Of a stretch of DNA of 64,000 bases, positions 53,482 through 62,923 are shown in pieces. Under the pieces are notes generated by a model. The model was not told the DNA's origin. It worked only from the letters and a program-made list of their open reading frames with translations, and searched no databases. The stretch spans positions 110,159 through 174,158 of the forward strand of contig CAFBRK010000169.1 in NCBI GenBank assembly GCA_903231505.1, read 5' to 3'. This stretch comes from Olavius algarvensis associated proteobacterium Delta 3. GTDB taxonomy: Bacteria > Desulfobacterota > Desulfobacteria > Desulfobacterales > CAFBRK01. Each line of letters opens with the position of its first letter. The first letter of the stretch is position 1. Made by a program: the position numbers and the translations under genes.

Positions 53482-55377
53482 CGGGCATATCCTTTCGATC
53501 ATCGATCTCGTCAAACCGACAGGTCAGCTCGAGAATATCATTTTCCGTGTTCGTCCGGACAACATAGGGTAGTGTGTTAAACAGACGGATCATGCCGTCA
53601 TTGGTTTCCGCGGTGTAGGCCAGCAGCCCTGCAATCCCGTTTCCCCGGGCGGCCCCGGCCAGTTTGATCATCAGGCGTGTGCCGATGCCTTTTCCCTGGA
53701 AATCCGAACTGACGGAAAATGCCACCTCGGCGATATTGGTCGTCTCGTCCAGCAGGTATTCCCCGACGCCGATCACACGGCCGAACCCGAATTCGCCGAC
53801 CAGGGCCACCAGCGTCAGATTTTTCCGATAATCGATCTGGGAGAGCCCTTCGGCCTCATCCCGAACGAAACGGGTTTTTTCGTGGAAGAACCGGGCTATG
53901 ACATCCTTCTTTCCCAGGCTGTAAAAATGCTCTTGAATGCGGCGCTCGTCCACCGGCTTGGCCGGCCGGATCATGACGCTGTCGCCATCGACGACCACCG
54001 TTTCTTCCATGCTGGCCGGGTATACCCCCAGCATGGCCTCCTTGAGCCGGCGTTCGGTTCCCAGCAGCCCCATGGCCTGGGCTTCTTTGAAAAGTTGCTC
54101 CCGAAAGTCGGGATGTGCGATGCTGATCATGGCCAGGGCCCGCTCCTGAAGGCTTTTCCCGAACAGATTCACCGCGCCGAACTCGGTCACCAGATATTGG
54201 ACGTCGCTGCGCGGAATCACCACGGCGGTATCCCCCAGTGACGGTACAATGTGGCTGCGTTTTCCGTCTTTGGATGTGGCCGTCAGCAACAGGATGGCCT
54301 TCCCCCCCTCGGCCTGGGAGGCCCCCCGGATAAAGTCGAGCATGCCGGAAACGCCGGTGTACAGATTAATCGGCAGGGCATCGGCAGCGGCCTGGCCGGT
54401 CAGATCCACCTCCATGGCCACATTGATGGAAACCATTTTGTTGTGACGAGAGATGATGCCGGGATCGTTGACATAATCGGACGGATGGAACTCGATCCCG
54501 GGATTGTCATCCAAAAAATCGTAAAGTTCTTCGGAACCGATGGCGCTGCTGGCAATTAATTTGCCCGGGTTGAACCCCTTTTCCCGATTGGTGATGACCC
54601 CGCGGGAGACCAGGTGCATAATGTCGTCGGTAATATACTGGGTGTGTATCCCAAGATCGTTTGCCTCCGAGAGCGCCAGAAGCACCGCCTGGGGACTGGT
54701 GCCCAGGCTGATCTGAAGTGTCGATCCGTCTTCGATGAAGCGCTGAATGTGCCCGGCTATTTTGTTGGCCGATTCGGATTCCGGCGTCGCCCGGGCGGTA
54801 ATGAGCGGTTCTTCCCTCTCGACGATAATCTCCACGTCATTGACATGAACGACACTCCGGCCCAGCACCCTGGGCATTTTCGGGTTGACCTGGGCGATCA
54901 CCAGATCGGCGGATTGGGCGGCCGCCAGGGTGATGTCCACCGACACTCCGAGGCTCATCCACCCAAAATCATCCGGAGGTGACACCTGAATCAGGGCGAC
55001 GTGCACATGGAGGCGGCGGCTTCTAAAAAGCCGCGGGATGGCCGACAGATGAAGGGGGGTGATGAATCGCTTGTTTCGGGCAATGCTTTTCGGTTTTCCG
55101 GATCCGGCGTAACGTAAAAGGATCGGATGCTCAGGTTCTGCCCTTCGGTCTTGTTGGCGATCAGGGTCAGCGGCGTGCTCTCCAGGGCCATCAGCCGAAC
55201 GACCTCAAGGCCGGCGCATCGCTCCGAGGCGTTTGCCAGCTCACGTACCAGCGCCTGGGGCTCGTCACAGGAAGAGCCGATGAAGACCCTTTGGCCGGGT
55301 TGTATCAGGTCGATAGCCTCCCGCGCGGATCGCCGTTTCTCAAGGTAGCTGTCGGCCCAGTATGTGAATTTCGGCAT
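53468..55377 (-). pseudogene. Acetyl-CoA hydrolase/CoA-transferase fused to a GNAT acetyltransferase, broken by a single-base deletion
   Basis: Two frames together make one protein of about 636 aa. From ATG 55377 (AGGAAACAG upstream) the first frame reads MPKFTYWADSYLEKRRSA to FYVT near 55110. There one base is missing (about 55106-55116) and the second frame continues as SGKPKSIARNKRF, ITPLHLSAIPRLF, HVALIQVSPPDDFGWMSLG, and the CoA-transferase core with VSGMLDFIRGA. The last 150 residues are a GNAT domain (VRPAKP-like start; DFQGKGIGTRLM is the acetyl-CoA loop). Functional reading needs the correction. It overlaps acsV, suggesting a link between acetate/acetyl-CoA exchange and the acs complex. 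Confidence 0.85.
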
Positions 55378-56220
55378 CTGTTTCCTGCCTGGTTGCAAGG
55401 TTTGGTTCGATGCACCGAACGGACGTTTTCCTCCAACGCCGATGGACACTGTTTCCTATCCTATCCGCAAGGGGTGGAGCAAGTTATTCCTGCCCTCACG
55501 CAAGGGCCGGCAACCGCTTGAATTTGAAAATGCAGGCCTGCTGGCGAGGGCGGAGAGAACCCGTCTTGTCCGAAACATATCCACGCATCGGTCCCCTTCG
55601 ATCGGCCCGGGGGAACCGGAAGGAGCTTCCCCCGACGGGGTGAATCAATTTGATGGTTATCGATAATTTCGATTCAGTTGTTGACAGCCGGCGCGAACCG
55701 AACATATAAACACCATTTATTTAATGTAATGGCTTTCAAAACGTTCCATTTTCATAGTGGCAGGCATGGCGGAAATGCTTTCGAGGTCTTGCCGACCAAC
55801 AGTGTGCCGGGGCACCGATTTCTGAAACCGGATCTATCATCACGGCGATATTCCGACTTTTCGGGATTTTTTTATGGAAGGAATGACGTGCAAGTTTCAG
55901 GGACACGGGCCGGAAGACCGACGGGATGCATGAGAGGATCGGCAGAGGAGATGCCTGGGTCCGTGTGCTCACGGTCCTTGCAGTTTTATTCAGAGCTTGA
56001 GTTCTTTAAGCTTGTAAGCGAGGGAACCCATTTCGTTTTGTTACGTGATCACACAAACAATCTGCCGCAGGCTCGAACGAACCTGTATGTCTGTGCTGAT
56101 TAAACTGATGGACAGACGCCTTGAGCTTCCGTCAGAAAAGTAAATCGAAAATTCCTTTGGTCAATTGCAGTGGTGCAGGAAGTCCACTGATCTATCAACC
56201 ACCCCTTAAGGAGGAATACT
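55378..56220. other. Gap of 840 bases with a candidate promoter and no supported gene
   Basis: The only recognisable element is TTGACA (55681-55686), 18 bp, TATAAA (55705-55710) on the plus strand, about 510 bases upstream of the second TRAP operon; it may serve it through a long leader. A small inverted repeat CAGTGG / CCACTG lies at 56168-56189. Open frames on both strands lack ribosome sites and known motifs. Confidence 0.35.
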
Positions 56221-57315
56221 ATGAAAAGACGAGAATTTATTAAAAAAGCCGGTGCTGGTGCTGTTGCTGCTGGAGCTGTGATCGCAGGTGCTCCTGCCGT
56301 ACATGCACAAAAAACGATAGAGATTACCATGGTGACGACGTGGCCGCGTGATTTTCCGGGTCTTGGTACCGGTGCGCAACGTTTTGCAAAGCGATTGTCG
56401 GACATGACCAATGGCCGTATGAAAGTGAACTATTTTGCTGCCGGAGAACGGGTCAAGGCATTTGACTCCTTCGATGAGGTTGCCTCGGGCAATGCGCAGA
56501 TCTATCACGCCGCTGATTATTATTGGAAAGGCAAGCACCCTGCATGGGCTTACATCACCGGTGTTCCGTTTGGCCTAACCTACACCGAATTGAATGCCTG
56601 GATGCGCTTCGGTGGCGGTCAGGAATTATGGGATGAACTGGGTGCCGAGTTTGGGATCAAAGGATTGATGTGCGGCAACACCGGCTCGCAGATGGGTGGC
56701 TGGTTTCGAAAGGAAATCAACTCTCCTGAAGATCTGAAGGGGCTCAAAATGCGTATTCCCGGCCTAGGCGGTGATGTCATGGCCAAGCTGGGTGCGTCCC
56801 CTGTCTCCCTTCCCGGTGGTCAGATTTATGAAAACCTGATTGCCGGATCAATCGATGCGACCGAGTGGGTCGGTCCCTGGAATGATGGATTCATGAAGTT
56901 CTATGAAGCCGCCAAGTATTACTACTTCCCGGGGATGCATGAGCCGGGATCGATGCTGTCTATCGGCATGAATAAAAAATGGTGGGATGGCCTTTCAAAA
57001 TCTGACCAGCTGACTATTGATGCTGCCGCATCCATGGAAAATGATGTCATGATGGCTGAGTTTAATGCCAAAAACGGAGAATCCCTTAACAAACTGGTTA
57101 CCGAGCAAGGCGTAAAACTTCGTGAGTTTAATGATGATGTCTACGATGCGTTCGGTGAAGCAGCTGCCGAAGTATTTGCAGAGACAAGAAAGCATAGTAA
57201 ACTGGCAGCAAAAATGGATAACAGTTTTGTCAATGCGCGCAAAGAGGTGGGCAGCTGGATGAAGATCTCGGATCAAGCCTACCTTAACCAGCGCAACCGT
57301 GTGCTGGGTCTCTAA
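56221..57315 (+). CDS. TRAP transporter substrate-binding protein (TakP/DctP type)
   Basis: 364 aa periplasmic binding protein with a twin-arginine-like export signal (MKRREFIKKAGAGAVAAG, ending AHAQ). The mature protein keeps DctP folds but resembles the TakP-like subgroup (GPWNDGFMKFYEAAKYYYFPGMHEPG; EWVGP), known for keto- and hydroxy-acids. Aligned Arg in KMRIPG binds carboxylate. AAGGAGG precedes the ATG. Followed by a perfect terminator; the membrane genes begin 157 bp later. Confidence 0.93.
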   Translation: MKRREFIKKAGAGAVAAGAVIAGAPAVHAQKTIEITMVTTWPRDFPGLGTGAQRFAKRLSDMTNGRMKVNYFAAGERVKAFDSFDEVASGNAQIYHAADYYWKGKHPAWAYITGVPFGLTYTELNAWMRFGGGQELWDELGAEFGIKGLMCGNTGSQMGGWFRKEINSPEDLKGLKMRIPGLGGDVMAKLGASPVSLPGGQIYENLIAGSIDATEWVGPWNDGFMKFYEAAKYYYFPGMHEPGSMLSIGMNKKWWDGLSKSDQLTIDAAASMENDVMMAEFNAKNGESLNKLVTEQGVKLREFNDDVYDAFGEAAAEVFAETRKHSKLAAKMDNSFVNARKEVGSWMKISDQAYLNQRNRVLGL

Positions 57316-57343
57316 TCGATCCGGTAACGATTCCCGTTGAAAT

Positions 57344-57378
57344 ATGGTACCCCTCGGGGTACCATATTCTCTTTTTTT
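57344..57378 (+). terminator. Rho-independent terminator between TRAP binding protein and permeases
   Basis: Perfect arms ATGGTACCCC and GGGGTACCAT, 2-base apparent loop (really CCTCGG), then a T7 run. It should make the binding protein more abundant than the permeases, as is common. Confidence 0.9.
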
Positions 57379-57472
57379 GGGACGTTTTAATTAACACATC
57401 TGGCTGGCCGACTTCGCCCGGGCCTGCGATCACCATACATCTGCCACCTCAAATCTGAACAGTCCACAACAT

Positions 57473-58543
57473 ATGAGCGCACAAGACACCATTGATACAA
57501 ATGATTTATCCAACACCGCTTCAAACAAAGATGCTGCAGACCATAACGTCATCATACGGCTGATACGCGCATTTGCAATATCAGTTGTCTCGATCATGCT
57601 GGTTTTTCTAATAAACAACTACTTGAATGTCTGGCGGCAATGGCCTGGGTTGCCGTCTTTGTTTGCACACCATGGCTGGTTTGGCCTGGAATCTTTGCGC
57701 ACCCCTCTGGTGGATAATCAAATTACAAAAGGGTGGCTTCAGCTTCTGAGTTACTTCGGAGCCGTTGCACTTGCCGGCCTTTATGTTTTTTGGACCCCAA
57801 AACGGCCGTTGCGCGCGGATGCTGCGTTACTGAACGGGTTTGCAACCTATATCATTCGGACGGCCTTCTGGATCGTTCTGATCATCGGTTTGGTCGATAT
57901 TATCATCTCTTTCCTCAGGGTGGAAAATTTCTTATCCCCGCTGGTTGGGGAAGAATTAACCCAAGCCCTTGGGCGCCCCCAATTTCGCGGTGTGTATGTG
58001 CACTATCCATTGATCCTGCTGTCGTTTGTCATCGCTTTGTTTAACAAATCTCTGGGATTTACCTGGTTGGCCTTTCTGGTCGTATTGGCAGAGTTCCAGA
58101 TTGTTATTTCCCGATTTGTTTTTTCCTACGAACAGCCTTTCATGGGGGATCTCGTCCGTTTCTGGTATGCGGCCTTATTTCTGTTTGCCAGTGCCTATAC
58201 TCTGGCGAATGAAGGCCATGTTCGTGTCGATGTTCTTTATTCGCGTTTCCGTAAACGCAGCAAGGCATGGACCAATACGGTCGGCACCTTGCTGTTGGGC
58301 TTGCCATTGGGGTGGATCATCCTCATGACCGGCATGTGGGATAAAACGAGCAGTATCAACAGTCCGCTATACAGTTTCGAAGTTTCACAATCCGGTTATG
58401 GATTGTATGTGAAGTACCTGATGGTTGGATTTTTAGCCGTTTACGCAGTGTCCATGATTACACAATTTTCCAGTTATCTGCTCGACAATGTCGCTGACCT
58501 TCGTCAAGAACCAGGTGGTGATCAGTTGGCCGGGAAGTCCTAA
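57473..58543 (+). CDS. TRAP small permease, unusually long (DctQ-like)
   Basis: 356 aa against about 160 for ordinary DctQ. Several hydrophobic helices before the DctQ core: VVSIMLVFLINNYL, GWLQLLSYFGAVALAGLYVF, RTAFWIVLIIGLVDIIIS, YPLILLSFVIALFN, and the DctQ core around FWYAALFLFASAYTLANEGHVRVDVLYS. About eight helices in all. Start ATG 57473 lacks a strong ribosome site. Followed 28 bp later by the large permease. Confidence 0.85.
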   Translation: MSAQDTIDTNDLSNTASNKDAADHNVIIRLIRAFAISVVSIMLVFLINNYLNVWRQWPGLPSLFAHHGWFGLESLRTPLVDNQITKGWLQLLSYFGAVALAGLYVFWTPKRPLRADAALLNGFATYIIRTAFWIVLIIGLVDIIISFLRVENFLSPLVGEELTQALGRPQFRGVYVHYPLILLSFVIALFNKSLGFTWLAFLVVLAEFQIVISRFVFSYEQPFMGDLVRFWYAALFLFASAYTLANEGHVRVDVLYSRFRKRSKAWTNTVGTLLLGLPLGWIILMTGMWDKTSSINSPLYSFEVSQSGYGLYVKYLMVGFLAVYAVSMITQFSSYLLDNVADLRQEPGGDQLAGKS

Positions 58544-58571
58544 AACGATATGAGATAAAAAGGATCACTAC

Positions 58572-61232
58572 ATGGAACTGGTCTTTCTCGCGATTCTTCT
58601 GCTGGCGATGATTGTTGCTCTTTCTTCCGGGTACCCGGTCGCCTTCTCATTGCCGGGCGCTGCCATTTTATCCATTGGATTGGCGGCTTTCTTTGGTTAT
58701 CTGTTTGCAGGCGATTCCAGCGCCTACTTCGTTGAAGGAGGACCGTTTCAGTGGCTCAGTGCCGGAGTGACCAATTTCCGGAGTCTCTATTGGGATGTCG
58801 AACGGGATACCCTGATCGCGGTTCCATTGTTTATTTTTATGGGCATCATGCTCCAGCGTTCCAAGATCGCGGAAGATCTTCTGGTTACCATGGCCCAACT
58901 GTTCGGACCGGTTCCCGGGGGGCTGGGAATCTCCGTTGTCCTGGTCGGTGCGCTGCTTGCGGCAACGACCGGTATCGTCGGGGCAACGGTCATTGCCATG
59001 GGATTGATTTCACTTCCGGCGATGTTGCGAAACAATTATTCAAAACCGTTGGCAACGGGCACAATTTGCGCTTCAGGCACACTGGGACAGATCATTCCCC
59101 CCTCCATCGTTCTGATTATCCTTGCCGACCAGTTAACCGGCGCGTCCGATCAAGCCAGTACGCTCCGGAAAGCATCCTACAAGGCCGCAACCGGTGAATT
59201 CAGCATGCCTTCGGTGCTGGATGTCACCTCCACCAGCGCCGGTGAAATGTTTATGGGGGCTCTGGTACCCGGCTTGGTCCTTGTCGGTTTGTACATCATG
59301 TATATCCTGATCGCCGCCTTGGTTCGGAAAGGGTCCGCACCGCCGGTACCCTATGACGGCAAGTTTGATCGAAAATTCGCCAAACGGGTTGCCTTGGCGT
59401 TAATACCGCCGCTGACGCTCATTCTTTTGGTGCTCGGCTCCATTATCCTCGGCGTGGCCACCGTTAACCAGGCCGGTGCGGTGGGTGCCATTGGCGCCAT
59501 GATCATGGGTGGGTATCGCCTTGCCGAAGGTCGACGCAACGCCTATTACCCCGCCATTCTGGCAGTCGTTTCGACCGTTGTCATTGCCATTATACTCAGC
59601 TTCTATGACCTGAACGTCAAAAGTATCAAGGAGGGGGATGCCATCGGTATCTTCCTGGCCGCGGTTGCTGCCGCCGGGCTGCTGGTTGCCGTGGCCTGGA
59701 GTACCTGGCGAATATATAAAATCGAAAATACTCTCAACTGGGTCATGGTTGAAACGGCCAAAACCACCTCCATGGTGTTTATTATTCTTCTTGGTGCGGC
59801 GATGCTGACCTCCGCCTTTCGCGGTTTTGGGGGGGAGGAATTAGTCAAGCATTTTTTAACCAATCTGGAAGGCGGATTTTGGGTTCAATTTATCGTCGTC
59901 ATGGCGGTGATGTTTGTTCTCGGTTTTTTCCTTGATTTTCTCGAAATAGCCGTCGTCGTCGTGCCGATCGTCGCCCCCATTCTGCTCGCCGACCCCGGTG
60001 CGAATGTGACCGCCGTGTGGTTCGGCGTGATGGTGGGTCTTAATCTTCAGACCTCATTTCTGACACCGCCCTTTGGTTTTTCGTTGTTCTACCTTCGCGG
60101 CGTTGCACCCCCCAGCGTTAAAACACTGGAGATTTATCGTGGGGCGGCGCCCTTTATTGTTCTGCAGTTGATCGCATTGGTGATCGTTGCACTGACTCCC
60201 GCCATGGTGAACTACCTGCCCACGCGCATTTCTCTTTCTGCCGAAACAGCGCCGCCGCCGATAAATCCGAGATTGCAGTACTGTATGGAAGAATTTCTCT
60301 TTGATTATTACGATGTGAACGCTGAGCAGCTGCGCGGTTATGTCAGCACGTTGCATGCCGCGGATCTCAGTGCGTTGCCGGCAAAGCGACAGAAAGCGTT
60401 GATCGAAAGCCTGGATCGAACCCTGAATACGTTCGATTTAGTCGCCAAGGTTCGCATGGCTGAAGAAAACCGTGTCGGCTATTCATCTGAATACCGTCCA
60501 CAGCACCGGCGTGTTCGCGGCTTGCAGTCACAAATACGCAATATCAGAGTGAAAATCGTTGAATTGAAACAGAATTTGACGAGAGCGTCTCGGAGCGATT
60601 CCCCGGACAAGGATGTAATCATCCGAATTGAAGCAGAAATCGGGAAAGCCGAGGTGGCCATAACAAACCTTCAAGACCAGATTCCTGAGAGTTGGGCGGG
60701 CGCCAGCAAACGTTATGCGGAATTGGAAAAGGCCGAAAAGCAGGCTCGCCGAAATTACCGCAACAACATCGACCAGGCGTATGAAACGATTGTGGAGTTG
60801 GGCGAGGTCATTGAGGGAGTCGATGACCTGGCTGGTCTTGAACCACAAATGACCGCTCTTGAAACAGCAATTCCAAATGAGCCGGCGCAGGTTGCCATGG
60901 AGCGGATCAAACAAGCCGAAAAAGCGCTTGGCAAAATTGCCGGCACAAGCGCCATCAAGTCCAAACTTTCCAGAGCGCGCAGGGCTCTCAAAGGGAAAAA
61001 CCCAAAGCCCGAAAAGGCCATTCAGTCTCTAAGCGAAGGCCTACGGTTATATGCTGCTGAAGTCGATTGGCGTCGTCGCGCAGCAGTTGAAATTGGCCCT
61101 GCGCTGGCTTCCTACGATGATGCTATCAAGGATTCCATCGGTCTCCGCCTGCAGCGACGGTTGTCGGATGAACAGGTCAAAGAGGTTGCCAGCTGCCTGT
61201 CGGTACACCGCGATTTTTCATTACAATTCTAG
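58572..61232 (+). CDS. TRAP large permease (DctM-like) with about 340-residue helical C-terminal extension
   Basis: 886 aa against about 430 for DctM. The transport core (residues 1 to about 548) includes GALLAATTGIVGATVIAMG, GTLGQIIPPSIVLIIL and LNLQTSFLTPPFGFSLFYLRG, with extra insertions around residues 195-220. From about 549 (LPTRISLSAETAPPP) the tail is charged and helical with probable coiled coil (QSQIRNIRVKIVELKQNLTR, AELEKAEKQARRNYRN). It ends right where an inverted-repeat element begins, the stop codon overlapping its left arm. Tail function unknown; regulatory or scaffolding roles are guesses. Confidence 0.85.
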   Translation: MELVFLAILLLAMIVALSSGYPVAFSLPGAAILSIGLAAFFGYLFAGDSSAYFVEGGPFQWLSAGVTNFRSLYWDVERDTLIAVPLFIFMGIMLQRSKIAEDLLVTMAQLFGPVPGGLGISVVLVGALLAATTGIVGATVIAMGLISLPAMLRNNYSKPLATGTICASGTLGQIIPPSIVLIILADQLTGASDQASTLRKASYKAATGEFSMPSVLDVTSTSAGEMFMGALVPGLVLVGLYIMYILIAALVRKGSAPPVPYDGKFDRKFAKRVALALIPPLTLILLVLGSIILGVATVNQAGAVGAIGAMIMGGYRLAEGRRNAYYPAILAVVSTVVIAIILSFYDLNVKSIKEGDAIGIFLAAVAAAGLLVAVAWSTWRIYKIENTLNWVMVETAKTTSMVFIILLGAAMLTSAFRGFGGEELVKHFLTNLEGGFWVQFIVVMAVMFVLGFFLDFLEIAVVVVPIVAPILLADPGANVTAVWFGVMVGLNLQTSFLTPPFGFSLFYLRGVAPPSVKTLEIYRGAAPFIVLQLIALVIVALTPAMVNYLPTRISLSAETAPPPINPRLQYCMEEFLFDYYDVNAEQLRGYVSTLHAADLSALPAKRQKALIESLDRTLNTFDLVAKVRMAEENRVGYSSEYRPQHRRVRGLQSQIRNIRVKIVELKQNLTRASRSDSPDKDVIIRIEAEIGKAEVAITNLQDQIPESWAGASKRYAELEKAEKQARRNYRNNIDQAYETIVELGEVIEGVDDLAGLEPQMTALETAIPNEPAQVAMERIKQAEKALGKIAGTSAIKSKLSRARRALKGKNPKPEKAIQSLSEGLRLYAAEVDWRRRAAVEIGPALASYDDAIKDSIGLRLQRRLSDEQVKEVASCLSVHRDFSLQF

Positions 61233-61482
61233 AAGTGGTTTCAAAACCTGATCTATAGCGATTTTCAGAGTTCCGTCCCGAAACCTGACCCTACCTTCAA
61301 TCCGAACATATTTATGGCAACTGCTATAACGCCGAAGCTGCCCGAGGCAGTTAAATCGCTGCGTTACGGACCTCCTTGCATACCTACTCCCATGTATGCT
61401 CCGCTTTTTCGTCGGCCTTCGCCTTGACCCATGCCTGGGGCAGACAAGCTTCGGCCCGATCTGAAGTTTTGAAACCACTTCT
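61231..61482. mobile_element. MITE-like element with 17-bp terminal inverted repeats
   Basis: Left AGAAGTGGTTTCAAAAC (61231-61247) and right GTTTTGAAACCACTTCT (61466-61482) are exact inverses flanking 218 bases that contain no gene, only small inverted strings such as CATACCTACTCCCATGTATG. No target-site duplication is obvious. Alternatively, a large repeat or long terminator-like structure. Confidence 0.5.
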
Positions 61483-61559
61483 ATAGCCGCAGTCACAAAT
61501 ATATTCCAACGCGCTGCAAGCGACATCGTCGCGTTTCATAAAATCGTTGGACGATTTTA

Positions 61560-62837
61560 TTATCCGACAAACTTCTTGGCCGTGGGAGATGACTGCCGCA
61601 TCCGGCTTTCCCGCTTTGCCCTGTTGATCTCGCGGGCCGTTCGCAACCCCCGGGTCCGGATGGCGTGCCAGATGAGACGCTTTCGATCCATGACGAAGAA
61701 CCGCCGTCCAAATCTTTTGAGGGCATTGCGATCGATCGTAAACCCGAGCCCGGGAAGTTTTGGAACCTGGAGCATGCCTTGATCATGGTCAAACGGGCTT
61801 TCCAGGAGGCCGTCCCGTGCCTCCACGGTCCAGCCGGGTGGGTTGTAAGGATACTCGACCGCCATTTCCGTTGCGTATCCACTGGCGGCCATGAGCTGCA
61901 GGTTGATGGCGAACCCGATCCCGTTTGTCCACGTGTGGGGCGTGTAGGTAAGCCCCTGCCGCCGGCAGAGTCGAATGATCTGGAATGTTTGTGCAATGCC
62001 GCCCGTGAATACGGCGTCCGGCTGGAAGATCCGATAGCAGCGCCGTTCGATCATCATCTTCAACTCCGGAAAACCGGCGGTGTGCAGTTCTCCGCCGGCA
62101 ATCGGTACCCGGCTGTAGGCGGTCAGCTTGGAGAGATCTTCATAGGCATCCATCGGCAGGGGTTCTTCAAGCCAATCCACGCCGAAATCGGCGCACCGGT
62201 CGGAAAACCGTTTCGCCCGCTCCAGATCCCAGAGGGGGGCGTTTTTCACGATGGTGACCCGCCACCCCTGATTGGCATCGACGCCGATGCGCATCCTATG
62301 GCCGATTGCTTTCGAGACCTCCCGAACCTGGTGGATGTCGATCATTTCATCGAAGTCGTGGACCCGCAGCTTGATGGTTCGAAATCCCTCCTCGAACCGT
62401 GCTTCCGCTTCTTCGACCCGCTCTTCCGGCAGCTTGACTTCCCCGGTGGATGCATACAAGCGAACGGTGCAGGGCTCCCCCCCGAGCAACTCATACACGG
62501 GTTTTCCGGCCATTTTTCCCTGGATGTCCCAGAATGCCGGTTCTATCCATGCATTTCGCCAGCCCAGATAAGACATCTCCCGAACCCGTTGCTGGATAAG
62601 ATCGATATCCGTGGCGTCTTCTCCCACGAGATAGGGGCCGATCAGGTCACCCAGGCCGGCGCGTTCCCGACCCATGGCCGGGCCGGCGCTGAACCCTTCC
62701 AATCCACTCTCGGTCAGGACCCGGATCAAGGTGAAGCGATTTTTCGTCTGCGGGAAGCCGGGAATCCAACTGGGGTAAAATCGGGCCGGCAGGGGGATCG
62801 CGACATGGTAGAGCTCAATTCGTGAGATGAGAGGCAT
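61560..62837 (-). CDS. Enolase-superfamily mandelate-racemase/muconate-lactonizing-like enzyme
   Basis: 425 aa. N-terminal capping domain then a TIM barrel. Acid/base and metal residues: TIKLRV (KxR rather than KxK), GVDANQGW (first metal Asp), WLEEPL (second Glu), AGGEL (third Glu), and TPHTW (His). Members act on acid sugars or dipeptides by abstracting an alpha proton. The long C-terminal basic tail (residues about 385-425) is unusual. It converges with the TRAP operon, so its substrate may be the imported acid; inference only. Confidence 0.85.
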   Translation of the reverse strand: MPLISRIELYHVAIPLPARFYPSWIPGFPQTKNRFTLIRVLTESGLEGFSAGPAMGRERAGLGDLIGPYLVGEDATDIDLIQQRVREMSYLGWRNAWIEPAFWDIQGKMAGKPVYELLGGEPCTVRLYASTGEVKLPEERVEEAEARFEEGFRTIKLRVHDFDEMIDIHQVREVSKAIGHRMRIGVDANQGWRVTIVKNAPLWDLERAKRFSDRCADFGVDWLEEPLPMDAYEDLSKLTAYSRVPIAGGELHTAGFPELKMMIERRCYRIFQPDAVFTGGIAQTFQIIRLCRRQGLTYTPHTWTNGIGFAINLQLMAASGYATEMAVEYPYNPPGWTVEARDGLLESPFDHDQGMLQVPKLPGLGFTIDRNALKRFGRRFFVMDRKRLIWHAIRTRGLRTAREINRAKRESRMRQSSPTAKKFVG

Positions 62838-62923
62838 AACTGGTTCTTTTGTTTTTTAAACTTTAGAATTTTGAAAATTTGAATTTCTTATTTGTTTCGT
62901 GCTTCGAGATTCGAATTTCGGAT

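Noticed and set aside
53468..55006. Separate CoA-transferase/GNAT gene starting at 55006
   Set aside because: The start lacks the conserved N-terminal part of the family, which is found in the overlapping frame just upstream; a frameshift explains both.
55678..56103. Possible 141-codon gene just after the TTGACA/TATAAA promoter
   Set aside because: No ribosome site, no recognisable domain and irregular composition; the promoter may instead serve a long leader of the TRAP operon.
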